A program made the translations under genes and the position numbers. 64,000 nucleotides of DNA from Bacteroides sp. GTDB taxonomy: Bacteria > Bacteroidota > Bacteroidia > Bacteroidales > Bacteroidaceae. The notes beneath the pieces were generated by a model that was not told the DNA's origin, ran no database searches, and worked only from the letters and a program-made list of their open reading frames with translations. The stretch lies in assembly GCA_023665805.1 (NCBI GenBank), contig JAMPDJ010000015.1:1-64000 (forward strand). The letters are read 5' to 3'. Shown here one piece after another: positions 37,159 through 46,764 of the stretch (its first letter is position 1; each line of letters opens with the position of its first letter).

Positions 37159-38991
37159 TTATTGGGGAGTTTCGTTGGTACGGTGTAAATGATTGTACAG
37201 TGCCTTTCCTCTGCTATCACCTATGCATTCTGCCAGTTCTTCAATGGTGGCTTTGCGTATACGTGTCATGCTGTGGAAGTGTTTCAGCAGCATGTCTTTG
37301 CTTTTTGCTCCTATGCCATGTATGTTGTCCAACTCGCTTGCTATCTGCCGTTTACTGCGCTTGTCGCGATGGAAGGATATGGCAAAACGGTGAACCTCGT
37401 CTTGAAGTCGCGTCAGCATATGGAACACGGCACTGTCCAAATGCAGCCCGATGGTACGTGGTGGAAAACCAAAGAGCAGTTCGTTGGTACGGTGTTTGTC
37501 GTCCTTTGCCAGTCCGGCTATGGGGATATTCAAGCGCAAAGTATCTTCTATCACCTCGCGTACGACCTCCATTTGCCCTTTTCCACCGTCTGTGACAATG
37601 AGGTCGGGTAGGGTGGTCCCATCTTCTTTCATGCGGCTGTAACGACGGAAGACGACCTCCTTCATGGATGCGTAATCATCCGGTCCATGTACGGTTTTAA
37701 TGTTGTATTTGCGATATTCCGGTTTGCATGGCTTGGCTTTTCTGAATACAACACAGGCTGCCACTGCATCTTCACCGCTGATGTTGCTGTTGTCGAAGCA
37801 TTCTATGTGCATGGGCAGTGTCTCCAATCCTAAGGCATCCTGCAATTCCTTCAGGCATCGAACCTGCTTCTGTTCCGGGTTCAATTTGTCCTTTTGGCTG
37901 AGTCTGTCTTTCTTGTACTGTATGGCGTTTAACTTGGAAAGAGCAAGCAGTTTCTTCTTCTCTCCCCGTTGTGGTACGGTGAATACTACATTTTCTAATG
38001 ATAGTTCCACGTGGAACGGTACTATGATCTCGCGACTGGTGCTCTTGTAACGTGCTCTCATTTCGCCTATGCCTGCCACAAGGAGTTCTTCTTCTGTTTC
38101 ATTGAGTTTCTTGGTGTATTCGAATGTGAACGCTTGATTGATACATCCGTTTACGACGTGTAGATAGTTGATGTAGGCGCATGTTTCATCATTTTCTATG
38201 TTGAAAACGTCTATGTTGTGCAATGTGTTGCTCACAACCTCGCTCTTGCTGCGGTAGTTCTCCAGAAGCAGATACTTCTTTTTGATAATCTCTGCCTCCT
38301 CGAAGCGCATTTCTGCGGCCAAACGCTGCATTTCTGCCAGCATCTTGCGTTCTATCTCCGCTGTATTGCCTTTGAGAATCTCTCGTGCTTCATTGATGTA
38401 ACCGAGGTATTCTTCTCTGCTTTGCATATTGCAGCATGGTCCCTTGCAGTTCTTGATATAGTATTCCAGGCATAGCTTGTGCTTGCCTGCCTGTATGGTT
38501 TCTTGGCTGATTTTATCGCGACAACGGCGCAGGGGGTACAGATTCTTGATTAGGTCAAGCAGGGCTTGTAGGGTGGGAGTGTGGCTGTATGGACCGAAAT
38601 AGGTTCCGGCTCTTTTGTCTATCTTGCGGGTGTATATGATACGTGGCAGGTATTCGTTGGTGATGCAGATGCTGGGATAGGTTTTACCGTCCTTCAGGAG
38701 TATGTTGTATCGTGGGTTCCATTGCTTTATGAGGTTGTTTTCAAGCAAGAGGGCGTCTTCTTCTGTATTTACCACGATATATTTTATATCATGTATCTTT
38801 GATACGAGGACAGCAGTCTTGAAATTGTCGTGTTCACGGTTGAAATAACTGCTGACGCGTCGTTTTAGGTTTTTTGCCTTGCCCACGTATATGATGGTAC
38901 CGTCCTTGTCCAAGTATTGGTAACAACCGGGACATTCTGGCAGGCTGCCTACAATCGCTTTCAGATAAACGTTTATTTCTTCCTTTTTCAC
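37159..38991 (-). CDS. uvrC: Excinuclease ABC subunit C
   Basis: Makes both incisions in nucleotide excision repair. The 610-residue protein has the N-terminal GIY-YIG nuclease (GCYQYLDKDGTIIYVGKAKNLKRRV), a UVR segment (about 205-240), the RNase H-like nuclease (IECFDNSNISGEDAVAACVVF, DLIVTDGGKGQ) and a C-terminal helix-hairpin-helix (NIHGIGAKSKDMLLKHF). A palindrome GTTCCACGTGGAAC inside the gene (38004-38017) resembles a parS variant. It lies 168 bases after apt with a long hairpin between. Confidence 0.96.
   Translation of the reverse strand: MKKEEINVYLKAIVGSLPECPGCYQYLDKDGTIIYVGKAKNLKRRVSSYFNREHDNFKTAVLVSKIHDIKYIVVNTEEDALLLENNLIKQWNPRYNILLKDGKTYPSICITNEYLPRIIYTRKIDKRAGTYFGPYSHTPTLQALLDLIKNLYPLRRCRDKISQETIQAGKHKLCLEYYIKNCKGPCCNMQSREEYLGYINEAREILKGNTAEIERKMLAEMQRLAAEMRFEEAEIIKKKYLLLENYRSKSEVVSNTLHNIDVFNIENDETCAYINYLHVVNGCINQAFTFEYTKKLNETEEELLVAGIGEMRARYKSTSREIIVPFHVELSLENVVFTVPQRGEKKKLLALSKLNAIQYKKDRLSQKDKLNPEQKQVRCLKELQDALGLETLPMHIECFDNSNISGEDAVAACVVFRKAKPCKPEYRKYNIKTVHGPDDYASMKEVVFRRYSRMKEDGTTLPDLIVTDGGKGQMEVVREVIEDTLRLNIPIAGLAKDDKHRTNELLFGFPPRTIGLHLDSAVFHMLTRLQDEVHRFAISFHRDKRSKRQIASELDNIHGIGAKSKDMLLKHFHSMTRIRKATIEELAECIGDSRGKALYNHLHRTNETPQ
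38004..38017. other. parS-like palindrome inside uvrC
   Basis: GTTCCACGTGGAAC is a perfect 14-bp palindrome that fits the broader GTTnCACGTGnAAC form of ParB binding sites. It lies within coding sequence, 1.7 kb from the perfect site at 39725-39740. ParB sites in other genomes often cluster and often fall inside genes. Confidence 0.5.
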
Positions 38992-39086
38992 GTCGAAATG
39001 TATTTTGCTTTGCGGGTTCTATGCGTGATGGTATGTGGTGGGGGGCACCTGTTTTGTTGTGCAACGATTTTCGCGTATGTTTTTGC

Positions 39087-39149
39087 ACATGACGGTTGTA
39101 GAAAGCTCTGATACTTGTGGCGTATCCGGCGTTTCTGCAACCGTCATGT
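39087..39149. terminator. Long hairpin between apt and uvrC
   Basis: Arms at 39087-39104 and 39132-39149 pair at 17 of 18 positions (ACATGACGGTTG core). It begins 10 bases past the apt stop codon. No T-tract follows on the minus strand, so it may stabilise or process the transcript rather than end it. Confidence 0.5.
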
Positions 39150-39159
39150 GTGTGCTGCG

Positions 39160-39690
39160 CTATATGGTCATCAGGGTGGTGATGTCGGTGTCTTTATCGA
39201 AAACATCCCTGCCATGCAGGCCTTCTACCGTCAATTCTATGATGAAATTGATGTACACCTTGCGTGGGTTGAACTTCTTGACCAGATCGTAGGCGGCCTT
39301 CATGCTGCCACCGGTGGCGAGTAGGTCGTCGTGTATCAGAACGATGTCGTCATTGGTGATGGCATCGGATGTGATGCATATCTTGTCGGTGCCGTATTCC
39401 TTGTCGTAGGCCTGCTCCACCACATTGCCAGGTAGCCTTCCGGGTTTGCGTGCCATCACAAATCCGGCATCCAGGCCTCGTGCCAGAAGGGTACCGAGCA
39501 TGAATCCGCGGCTTTCCAGACCTACTACTTTTGTGATGCCTTTGCCTCTGTATATTGATAGGGCCTCTTCCTCCATTATGCGGAGACATTCGGGATTGCG
39601 GAATAGCGTGGATACGTCCTGAAACTGGATGCCTTTGATGGGGAAGTCGAGAACGACACGCAGGTTTCTCTTTAGTGTTTCGTTATTCAT
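39160..39690 (-). CDS. apt: Adenine phosphoribosyltransferase
   Basis: Purine salvage: makes AMP from adenine and PRPP. I start at 39690 (MNNETLKRNLRVVLDFPIKGIQFQDVSTL, 176 residues). The upstream part of the open frame covers the parS site and has no family counterpart. The PRPP loop VLIHDDLLATGGSMKAA is intact. It follows mnmG by 78 bases. Confidence 0.94.
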   Translation of the reverse strand: MNNETLKRNLRVVLDFPIKGIQFQDVSTLFRNPECLRIMEEEALSIYRGKGITKVVGLESRGFMLGTLLARGLDAGFVMARKPGRLPGNVVEQAYDKEYGTDKICITSDAITNDDIVLIHDDLLATGGSMKAAYDLVKKFNPRKVYINFIIELTVEGLHGRDVFDKDTDITTLMTI

Positions 39691-39724
39691 TGCCAGTTGT
39701 TTATGTGATTTGACGTGTAGTATT

Positions 39725-39740
39725 TGTTTCACGTGAAACA
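39725..39740. other. parS site (ParB binding centromere)
   Basis: TGTTTCACGTGAAACA, a perfect 16-bp palindrome, is the canonical bacterial parS sequence. It lies between the mnmG stop and the apt start. ParB loads at such sites and organises origin segregation with ParA and SMC. parA and parB are not in this window. This suggests, but does not prove, that the window is in the origin-proximal part of the chromosome. Confidence 0.85.
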
Positions 39741-39768
39741 TAGACCTGTATGGCCTGTGCACCGTGGC

Positions 39769-41646
39769 TTATCTGCCCAACAGCACCAACAGTACCTGTA
39801 TGTCTGCTGGCGATACTCCGGGAATGCGTGATGCCTGCGCCAAGGTCTCCGGGTCTATCTTTAGAAGTTTCTGCCGCGCCTCGGTGGAGAGGGATTGCAT
39901 GGAGGCATAGTCGAACCGCCCACGAATCTTGATGTTCTCCAGACGTAACATCTTGTCTGCCACCTCGCGTTCCCTTTGGATATAACCGTTGTACTTGATT
40001 AGGATTTCTACACATTCGACTATTTCCTTGCGTCTATTTGGAATTGTGTCGAGGAATTGTCTCAATGCGGCGATGTGTTCTGCCAAGCCGATGATGGAAA
40101 GTTGGGGACGGGTGATAAGGTCGATGAGCTTGCAACCTTTCTGCAAAGGTGTACTGCCCATTCTCTCCAATGCCGGGTTTATATAGGCGGCCTTGACGGA
40201 GAAGTCTCGACAGAACTCTGTCAGCTTGTCTGTCCAAAGTTTCTTTTCCAGCCAATGGTTGTAACGCTCTTCCGTGGCGAGTCCCATTTTGTAACTACGT
40301 TCGGTCAGTCGTGCGTCGGCATCATCCTGTCGCAACAGTATGCGATACTCGGCACGGGAAGTGAACATGCGATAGGGTTCATCCACGCCTTTGGTTACGA
40401 GGTCGTCTATAAGCACACCGATGTATGCTTCGTCGCGATGCAGGACGAATGCCTCCTTGCCTTGAAGTTTGCGTGCAGCATTGATACCAGCAATCAATCC
40501 CTGTCCGGCCGCTTCCTCGTAGCCCGTAGTGCCGTTGACCTGTCCGGCGAAGAACAGGTTTTCTACCATTTTGGACTCTAAGGAATGGTATAGTTGCGTA
40601 GGGTCGAAAAAGTCATATTCTATGGCATATCCTGGACGGTAGACCTGCACGTCGCGGAAACAGGGAATGCGACGAAGGGCGTCCAGTTGCACCTCTATTG
40701 GCAGGGAAGAAGAAAAACCGTTGAGGTAATACTCCTGTGTGTCTGCACCCTCGGGTTCCAGGAAAAGTTGATGCTGCTCCTTGTCGGCAAAGGTTACTAA
40801 CTTGGTTTCTATACTGGGACAGTAGCGAGGGCCTATGCTCTGTATCTGGCCGTTGTAGAGAGGGGAGTCGGGCAGACCTTGGCGCAGACGTTCGTGCACA
40901 TCCGGATTGGTGTAGGTAATCCAACAAGGCAGTTGAGGCATGGCATGTGCTTCGCTCATGAAAGAAAAATGCCGTATGTTGATGTCTCCCGGTTGTTCCT
41001 GCATGTCTTCGAAATGTACCGACCTGCCGTCTATGCGCACAGGGGTGCCCGTCTTCATGCGTCCGCACCGGATGCCGTGGCGAGTGATACTTTCGGTAAG
41101 TTCCTTGGAAGCCGGCTCGGCGCATCTGCCGCCTTCCAGTTTTGTGCGTCCTATGTGCATGAGACCGTTAAGGAAAGTTCCTGCGGTGAGGATTACGCTC
41201 CGTGCGTGTATGGTGACATCCATGTAGGTTCTCACACCAGTGACACGCTTGGAGTCATTGTCCACAAGAAGTTCTCGTACTTGGTCTTGCCATATATTAA
41301 GGTTTTCGCAATTCTCGAGGATTCGTCTCCACTCTGTGATGAACTTAGTCCGGTCGCACTGTGCCCTTGGGCTCCACATGGCGGGACCCTTGCTTTGGTT
41401 CAGCATGCGGAATTGTATGGTTGTGCGGTCTGTGACTTCCCCTGTGTGTCCGCCCAGTGCATCGATTTCTCTGACTATCTGCCCTTTGGCTATGCCTCCG
41501 ATGGCCGGATTGCACGACATTTGTGCAATTTTGTTCATGTCCATGGTCACCAGACATGTCTTGGCACCCAGTCGGGCGCTGGCAGCTGCGGCCTCGCAAC
41601 CGGCATGACCTGCACCGATGACCACTACATCATAATTGAGTTCCAT
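39769..41646 (-). CDS. mnmG: tRNA uridine-5-carboxymethylaminomethyl modification enzyme MnmG
   Basis: FAD enzyme (GidA) that with MnmE modifies the wobble uridine of several tRNAs. The 625-residue protein has the FAD-binding N terminus DVVVIGAGHAGCEAAAASARLG, the CNPAIGGIAKGQIVREIDALGG motif and the family C-terminal helical domain (IKGRFDYASMQSLS-like: IRGRFDYASMQSLSTEARQKL). It is the first gene of the mnmG-apt-uvrC-deoC group, and diverges from frdC. Confidence 0.96.
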   Translation of the reverse strand: MELNYDVVVIGAGHAGCEAAAASARLGAKTCLVTMDMNKIAQMSCNPAIGGIAKGQIVREIDALGGHTGEVTDRTTIQFRMLNQSKGPAMWSPRAQCDRTKFITEWRRILENCENLNIWQDQVRELLVDNDSKRVTGVRTYMDVTIHARSVILTAGTFLNGLMHIGRTKLEGGRCAEPASKELTESITRHGIRCGRMKTGTPVRIDGRSVHFEDMQEQPGDINIRHFSFMSEAHAMPQLPCWITYTNPDVHERLRQGLPDSPLYNGQIQSIGPRYCPSIETKLVTFADKEQHQLFLEPEGADTQEYYLNGFSSSLPIEVQLDALRRIPCFRDVQVYRPGYAIEYDFFDPTQLYHSLESKMVENLFFAGQVNGTTGYEEAAGQGLIAGINAARKLQGKEAFVLHRDEAYIGVLIDDLVTKGVDEPYRMFTSRAEYRILLRQDDADARLTERSYKMGLATEERYNHWLEKKLWTDKLTEFCRDFSVKAAYINPALERMGSTPLQKGCKLIDLITRPQLSIIGLAEHIAALRQFLDTIPNRRKEIVECVEILIKYNGYIQREREVADKMLRLENIKIRGRFDYASMQSLSTEARQKLLKIDPETLAQASRIPGVSPADIQVLLVLLGR

Positions 41647-41672
41647 CTATTATATGTAATGTATTCCACGCG

Positions 41673-41680
41673 CAAAAGTA
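41673..41680 (-). promoter_or_regulatory. Probable -7 element of mnmG
   Basis: TACTTTTG on the minus strand, 26 bases before the mnmG start. No clear TTG box at the expected spacing. Confidence 0.45.
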
Positions 41681-41711
41681 CGGCTTTTCTTTCGACTTTT
41701 TCTTTAAAGCG

Positions 41712-41742
41712 TTGCACAAATAAATAAAAAAGCTTAAATTTG
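41712..41742 (+). promoter_or_regulatory. Fumarate reductase operon promoter
   Basis: TTG at 41712-41714, a 20-base spacer and TAAATTTG at 41735-41742. It leaves a leader of about 100 bases before frdC, in which no known regulatory fold was recognised. Confidence 0.7.
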
Positions 41743-41848
41743 TGGCGTGTATTGTAGCTTGGGGCTTGTCTCCGGTCATTCGGCGCGTGCACGAGCAATC
41801 AAACAGTAAAAACAATCAATAAATTCACTAATTTAATTACAAAATCCT

Positions 41849-42577
41849 ATGTGGTTAATCAATTCATCAATCGGTAGGAAGGTAGTAATGTCGGTAACCG
41901 GCATCGCGCTTATCCTTTTCCTTCTGTTCCATGCGTCCATGAACGTAGTGGCTCTTATCAGTGCCGAGGGTTACAACATGATTTGTGCCTTTCTTGGTGC
42001 CAACTGGTATGCAGTGGTTGCTACAATCGGTCTGGCTGGCCTGGTGCTCCTGCATTTTCTGTATGCCTTCTGGCTGACAATCCAGAACCGCCGTGCACGC
42101 GGTAACAGCCGTTACGAGGTGACCAGCACTCCCGACAAGGTGGAGTGGAGTAGTCAAAACATGTTGTTTCTGGGTATCGTGGTAATTCTGGGTATGGGGT
42201 TGCACCTGTACAACTTCTGGGCAAAGATGATGCTTGCTGAGCTGGTTCCCTGTGTCGGTGACCATCATCTGGCTACCAACGGTGTGTACTGGATTGCAGA
42301 AACTTTCTCTTGTCCGGTGTATACCGTAATCTATCTCGTATGGCTTGCTGCCTTGTGGATGCATTTGAACCATGGCATGTGGAGCGCAATGCAGACCTTG
42401 GGCTGGAGCGGTCGGATTTGGTTCAACCGCTGGCGTACTATCAGCTGCATTGTTTCCACCATCATCATCCTGATGTTTGCTGTTGTGGCTGTAGCGTTCT
42501 GCTTCGGTTATCGTCCTTGCGACTTCGACACCTTCGGCGCGGCTGTGACCTCTTGCAGCACTATCGTCATTTGTTAA
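41849..42577 (+). CDS. frdC: Fumarate reductase/succinate dehydrogenase cytochrome b subunit
   Basis: Membrane anchor of quinol:fumarate reductase, 242 residues with five predicted membrane helices, the di-heme B-type layout. Histidines suited to heme binding occur in LFLLFHASMN, LHFLYAF, MGLHLYNFW and LWMHLNHGMW. Bacteroidales use this complex to reduce fumarate with menaquinol in succinate-forming fermentation. It could be named sdhC; direction of the reaction is inferred from lifestyle. It is first of three genes, 42 bases before frdA. Confidence 0.93.
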   Translation: MWLINSSIGRKVVMSVTGIALILFLLFHASMNVVALISAEGYNMICAFLGANWYAVVATIGLAGLVLLHFLYAFWLTIQNRRARGNSRYEVTSTPDKVEWSSQNMLFLGIVVILGMGLHLYNFWAKMMLAELVPCVGDHHLATNGVYWIAETFSCPVYTVIYLVWLAALWMHLNHGMWSAMQTLGWSGRIWFNRWRTISCIVSTIIILMFAVVAVAFCFGYRPCDFDTFGAAVTSCSTIVIC

Positions 42578-42619
42578 TCTAAGTATCCCCAATCACTAAT
42601 CTTATATTCTACCAAAATT

Positions 42620-44602
42620 ATGGCAAAGACTATAGATTCAAGAATCCCCGAGGGACCTATTGCTGAAAAATGGACCAACTATAAGGCTCACCAGCGTTTG
42701 GTAAATCCCAAGAACAAGCTTAAGCTCGACGTTATCGTCGTAGGTACGGGTCTGGCAGGTGCCAGTGCGGCCGCTTCTCTGGCAGAGATGGGCTTTAATG
42801 TATATAACTTCTGCATACAGGATTCTCCCCGTCGTGCCCACTCCATTGCGGCACAGGGTGGTATCAATGCCGCCAAGAACTATCAGAACGACGGTGACTC
42901 CGTTTATCGTCTCTTCTACGACACGGTGAAGGGTGGTGACTATCGTGCCCGCGAGGCCAATGTTTATCGTCTGGCAGAGGTGAGCAATGCCATCATTGAC
43001 CAGTGCGTGGCCCAGGGTGTACCTTTCGCACGTGAATACGGCGGCATGTTGGCCAATCGTTCTTTCGGCGGTGCTCAGGTTAGCCGTACTTTCTATGCCA
43101 AGGGACAGACTGGCCAGCAGCTTCTGTTGGGTGCATACTCCTCACTTAGCCGCATGGTGAACACCGGCAAGGTGAAGCTGTACACCCGTTACGAGATGGA
43201 GGACGTTGTGATAGTTGACGGACATGCACGCGGTATCATAGCCAAAAATCTGGTAACTGGCAAGTTGGAACGTTTCAGTGCCAATGCAGTGGTTATTGCT
43301 ACTGGTGGTTACGGCAATGCGTACTTCCTCAGTACCAATGCCATGGGTTGTAACTGCACCGCCGCTATCCAGTGCTACCGCAAGGGGGCTGTGATGGCAA
43401 ATCCCTCATACGTCCAGATTCACCCCACCTGTATTCCCGTACATGGTGACAAGCAGTCCAAGTTGACATTGATGTCCGAGTCTCTGCGTAACGATGGTCG
43501 CATTTGGGTTCCCAAGAAGTTGGAAGATGCCAAGGCATTGCAGGCAGGCACCAAGCAGGGTTATGAGATTCCCGAGGAAGATCGCGACTACTATCTGGAA
43601 CGTCGTTATCCCGCCTTCGGCAACCTGGTTCCCCGTGACGTGGCTTCACGTGCGGCCAAGGAGCGTTGTGACAAGGGATTTGGCGTAAACAATACCGGCC
43701 TGGCTGTATTCTTGGATTTCTCCGAGTCCATCCAGCGCTTGGGCATCAATGAGATTTTGCAGCGTTATGGCAACCTCTTCGAGATGTATGAGGAGATTAC
43801 AGACGTTAATCCCGGTAAACTTGCCAAGACTGTCAATGGTGTGGACTACTATTATCCCATGATGATATTCCCCGCCATCCACTACACCATGGGCGGTGTG
43901 TGGGTAGACTACGAGTTGCAGACCACTATCCCCGGCCTCTTTGCCATTGGCGAGTGTAACTTCTCCGACCACGGTGCCAACCGTTTGGGTGCATCCGCAT
44001 TGATGCAGGGCTTGGCTGACGGTTACTTCGTACTGCCTTATACCATCCAGAACTATTTGGCAGATCAGAAGTTGTGGCCACGTCTGTCTACCGAACTTCC
44101 CGAGTTCGAGGCTGCCGAGAAGGCCGTGAATGCCGAGATTGATCGTCTGATGAACATCAAGGGCAAGCGTTCCGTGGATTCCATCCACAAGGAATTGGGC
44201 CACATCATGTGGGAACACGTGGGTATGGGCCGTACCAAGGAAGGTCTGGAAGAAGGCTTGAAGCTCTTGAAGGGCATCCGCAAGGAGTTTAACGAGAACC
44301 TCTTCATCCCGGGTACCAAGGAAGGGCTGAACGTGGAGTTGGACAAGGCCATCCATTTGCGCGACTTCATCCTCATGGGCGAATTGGTTGCCAATGATGC
44401 CCTGCACCGTGAGGAAAGTTGCGGAGGTCATTTCCGTGAAGAGCATCAGACCGAAGAAGGCGAGGCCAAGCGTGATGACGAAAATTTCTTCTATGTAGGT
44501 TGCTGGGAGTACAAGAACAACGACGACACCGCTCCGGAACTTATCAAGGAACCCCTCCATTACGAGGACATCAAGGTACAGCAGCGTAACTATAAGAACT
44601 AA
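42620..44602 (+). CDS. frdA: Fumarate reductase flavoprotein subunit
   Basis: Catalytic subunit with covalent FAD, 660 residues. The N-terminal dinucleotide fold ([22 protein letters not shown]), the histidine for FAD linkage in [17 protein letters not shown], and the active-site arginine-rich and HPT regions ([22 protein letters not shown]) are present. It is the large epsilonproteobacterial/Bacteroidetes type with an extended C terminus. It is 23 bases upstream of frdB. Confidence 0.96.
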   Translation: MAKTIDSRIPEGPIAEKWTNYKAHQRLVNPKNKLKLDVIVVGTGLAGASAAASLAEMGFNVYNFCIQDSPRRAHSIAAQGGINAAKNYQNDGDSVYRLFYDTVKGGDYRAREANVYRLAEVSNAIIDQCVAQGVPFAREYGGMLANRSFGGAQVSRTFYAKGQTGQQLLLGAYSSLSRMVNTGKVKLYTRYEMEDVVIVDGHARGIIAKNLVTGKLERFSANAVVIATGGYGNAYFLSTNAMGCNCTAAIQCYRKGAVMANPSYVQIHPTCIPVHGDKQSKLTLMSESLRNDGRIWVPKKLEDAKALQAGTKQGYEIPEEDRDYYLERRYPAFGNLVPRDVASRAAKERCDKGFGVNNTGLAVFLDFSESIQRLGINEILQRYGNLFEMYEEITDVNPGKLAKTVNGVDYYYPMMIFPAIHYTMGGVWVDYELQTTIPGLFAIGECNFSDHGANRLGASALMQGLADGYFVLPYTIQNYLADQKLWPRLSTELPEFEAAEKAVNAEIDRLMNIKGKRSVDSIHKELGHIMWEHVGMGRTKEGLEEGLKLLKGIRKEFNENLFIPGTKEGLNVELDKAIHLRDFILMGELVANDALHREESCGGHFREEHQTEEGEAKRDDENFFYVGCWEYKNNDDTAPELIKEPLHYEDIKVQQRNYKN

Positions 44603-44625
44603 TCCCCTTAATCCGAACGATTATT

Positions 44626-45384
44626 ATGGCAAAGAATATATCAGTAACTGTAAAGTTTTGGAAGCAGAATGGTCCTAAGGACAAGGGTCATTTTGAACAG
44701 CACAAGATGAACAACGTTCCCGACGATACTTCATTCTTGGAGATGCTCGACATGATGAACGAGGAACTCATCGAAGCCGGTAACGAACCTTTTGTCTTTG
44801 ACCACGACTGCCGCGAGGGCATTTGCGGCATGTGCTCACTCTACATCAACGGTACCCCTCATGGCAAGACCGAACGTGGTGCCACCACTTGCCAGCTGTA
44901 TATGCGCAAGTTCAATGACGGCGATGTCATCACCGTGGAACCTTGGCGTTCAGCAGGTTTCCCTGTCATCAAGGACTGTATGGTAGACCGTATGGCATTC
45001 GAGAAGATAATGCAGGCCGGTGGCTATACCAGCATCCGTACAGGTCAGGCTCAGGATGCCAATGCCATACTCATTCCCAAGGAGGATGCTGATGAGGCCA
45101 TGGACTGTGCCAGCTGTATCGGTTGCGGTGCTTGCGTGGCAGCATGTAAGAATGGTTCGGCCATGCTCTTCGTTTCATCCAAGGTAAGCCAGTTCGCCCT
45201 CCTTCCCCAGGGACGTGTGGAGGCTGCACGCCGTGCCAAGGCCATGGTGGCCAAGATGGATGAACTGGGTTTTGGCAACTGTACCAACACCCGTGCCTGC
45301 GAGGCAGTGTGTCCCAAGTGTGAGACCATCTCCAACATTGCACGTCTGAACCGCGAGTTCATCAAGGCGAAACTTGCTGACTGA
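44626..45384 (+). CDS. frdB: Fumarate reductase iron-sulfur subunit
   Basis: Electron-transfer subunit of 252 residues with three Fe-S clusters. The [2Fe-2S] ligands lie in CREGICGMC and the later TTC; the [4Fe-4S] and [3Fe-4S] ligands in [14 protein letters not shown] and [11 protein letters not shown]. It completes the frdCAB unit and is followed by a classical terminator. Confidence 0.96.
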   Translation: MAKNISVTVKFWKQNGPKDKGHFEQHKMNNVPDDTSFLEMLDMMNEELIEAGNEPFVFDHDCREGICGMCSLYINGTPHGKTERGATTCQLYMRKFNDGDVITVEPWRSAGFPVIKDCMVDRMAFEKIMQAGGYTSIRTGQAQDANAILIPKEDADEAMDCASCIGCGACVAACKNGSAMLFVSSKVSQFALLPQGRVEAARRAKAMVAKMDELGFGNCTNTRACEAVCPKCETISNIARLNREFIKAKLAD

Positions 45385-45469
45385 ACCGCATGATGTTCCT
45401 TATCCATATATAATGTGTCGTACGGTGTGTGTCACACTGCATGACATTAAGAGGATCAAATGTTCTGAA

Positions 45470-45501
45470 AATCCCGATAGCGCATTCGTGCTATCGGGAT
45501 T
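45470..45501 (+). terminator. Rho-independent terminator of frdCAB
   Basis: AATCCCGATAGC (45470-45481), loop GCATTCGT, then GCTATCGGGATT (45490-45501) followed by TTTGTTTG. A 12-bp perfect stem with a T-rich tail, 85 bases after frdB. Confidence 0.85.
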
Positions 45502-45598
45502 TTTGTTTGCCAAGAAACATATCCGGTTTATGTCAACATAAGCCACAAGGAATATCAACTTCACATAACGCTCTGCAATGATATTTGTTTTGCCTTTC

Positions 45599-45635
45599 AA
45601 CCCGAATCAGCCTCATTAGAGCGTCAATTTGTATA
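45599..45635 (-). repeat. Solo end of a MITE-like repeat
   Basis: Terminal repeat aacccgaatcagcctcatta followed by gagcgtcaatttgtata, the same subterminal sequence as in the full copy that starts immediately afterwards. It appears to be the remnant of a copy interrupted by, or recombined with, the neighbour. Confidence 0.55.
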
Positions 45636-45833
45636 AACCCAAATCGGTCATTAGAACGTCAATTTGTATAAATCATCTGCTTTATATTGCCTTTTCCTCC
45701 ATTTTGCCTTTCTCTTCGCCGTCTTGCTTCCCGTTTGGTCTTGCCATAGCTCGCTATGCCTTCGACAAAACGGTTGCAATACGCACGAACATAAAGGCAA
45801 AACGGATTGGAAGTCTAATGACCGATTCGGGAT
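45636..45833 (-). repeat. MITE-like repeat, full copy in reverse
   Basis: 198 bp, inverted relative to the copy at 29528-29726, with ends AACCCAAATCGGTCATTAG (45636-45654) and CTAATGACCGATTCGGGAT (45815-45833). Nearly all of the interior is conserved. Confidence 0.78.
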
Positions 45834-45965
45834 AAATTGGATGAGTTGTATTGCCTTTTCATCCGTTTTACCATTCTCTCTTGCTTCCCGTTTCGTTCCG
45901 CCATAAGTTCGCCATGCTTTCGACAAAACGATATAAGGACGAAACGGAATGATGACCGATGATGA
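45834..45965 (-). repeat. Degenerate tandem copy of the MITE-like repeat
   Basis: Abuts the full copy and keeps the same order of internal pieces (tattgccttttc, cttgcttcccgttt, cgacaaaacg) and a damaged right end ggaatgatgaccgatgatg. Many substitutions suggest an older insertion. Confidence 0.5.
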
Positions 45966-46044
45966 TTAAAAAGAAAGCCATCTCAAAAATCCCCAAAACA
46001 AGGCTTTCCGTTAAGCCAAGCGGGATGCAAGGAGAGACGTGTTG

Positions 46045-46105
46045 AATATTCATGAATTCGCGATACCATATTCACGAATGTGCGCTGCTGAATTCACGAA
46101 TATTC
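46045..46105. repeat. ATTCACGAAT-type inverted repeat
   Basis: Outer arms GAATATTCATGAATTC and GAATTCACGAATATTC pair at 15 of 16 positions, with another ATTCACGAAT copy between them. The same motif makes the hairpins at 25370-25494. Confidence 0.5.
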
Positions 46106-46192
46106 AGCCTTGCTCCCGCAGGATTCAAACGTACTTGTACTGTACCATGGTAGAAACTTTGCAAACCTAATCAGTCATTTGAACTTGTTTTT

Positions 46193-46290
46193 AACCCGAA
46201 TCGGTCATTAGATTTCAGGGCAAACATGGAGAAAAGGCAATCAACACATCCAATCTATACAAATTGACTTTCTAATGACCGATTTGGGTT
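46193..46290 (+). repeat. Internally deleted MITE-like repeat
   Basis: 98 bp with both terminal repeats well preserved (46193-46211 and 46272-46290) and about 100 bases of the interior missing. It is flanked by TTTTTAA on the left and TTTAAC on the right. Confidence 0.7.
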
Positions 46291-46737
46291 TAACATCTCA
46301 TCGTCTCATGCTTCTATGTTGTGGCAGTTTAGTTACTCCATGACGGCAGGAAAGAGGATGTCATGCGGTCGTGTTCCTTGCAACCTTTGTCAAAATCCTT
46401 GGCGTTAAGAAACTGTCGGGCGAACACCTTGACAAAACGGGCGTTTGATTTCGGGTTGTCCCCGATAGAGGGCTGACCATGACAAAATCGTCTCCTTATG
46501 CTCGCGTGTGGAAGTCTTGTATGGCCAAACCATTGCGAACTGAATGAGTGTGTGGACAGTTTTTTCATGTCTTGCTCGTGCCGATTGCGTGTGAGTGAAG
46601 GATATTTTACCTGGAAACGACACTGGATGGTAGGCCTTGTCTTGGAATGTCGTGTATTATTTTGGTTGATTGTCGTCAATTTAGCCATACTTGGGTATAA
46701 AAAAAACTTATTCTATGGCTAAACGTCCAAAAGTCAG

Positions 46738-46745
46738 TACCTTTG
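46738..46745 (+). promoter_or_regulatory. Probable -7 element of the prolyl-tRNA deacylase gene
   Basis: TACCTTTG lies 20 bases upstream of the ATG at 46765. The TTG box is not clear. Confidence 0.5.
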
Positions 46746-46764
46746 TGGCAATAAATATCCATAT

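Larger units (their letters stand above)
45385..46764. other. 1.4-kb gene-free patch rich in repeats
   Basis: Between frdB and the PrdX-like gene there is no convincing gene. The patch holds the frd terminator, at least three copies or remnants of the MITE-like family (45599-45635, 45636-45833, 45834-45965, 46193-46290) and an ATTCACGAAT palindrome (46045-46105). The last 450 bases contain only weak, arginine- and serine-rich open frames. It looks like a site where mobile sequences collect. Confidence 0.7.

Noticed and set aside
45629..45835. Short open frame inside a repeat copy (MYKPKSVIRTSICINH...)
   Set aside because: Similar frames appear in other copies, but they are shifted, truncated or extended differently, so they look like by-products of the repeat rather than a protein.
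46329..46688. 119-codon open frame on the minus strand
   Set aside because: Rich in arginine, serine, threonine and histidine with no recognisable motif, signal peptide or promoter, and set in repeat-filled DNA. Probably chance or a remnant.
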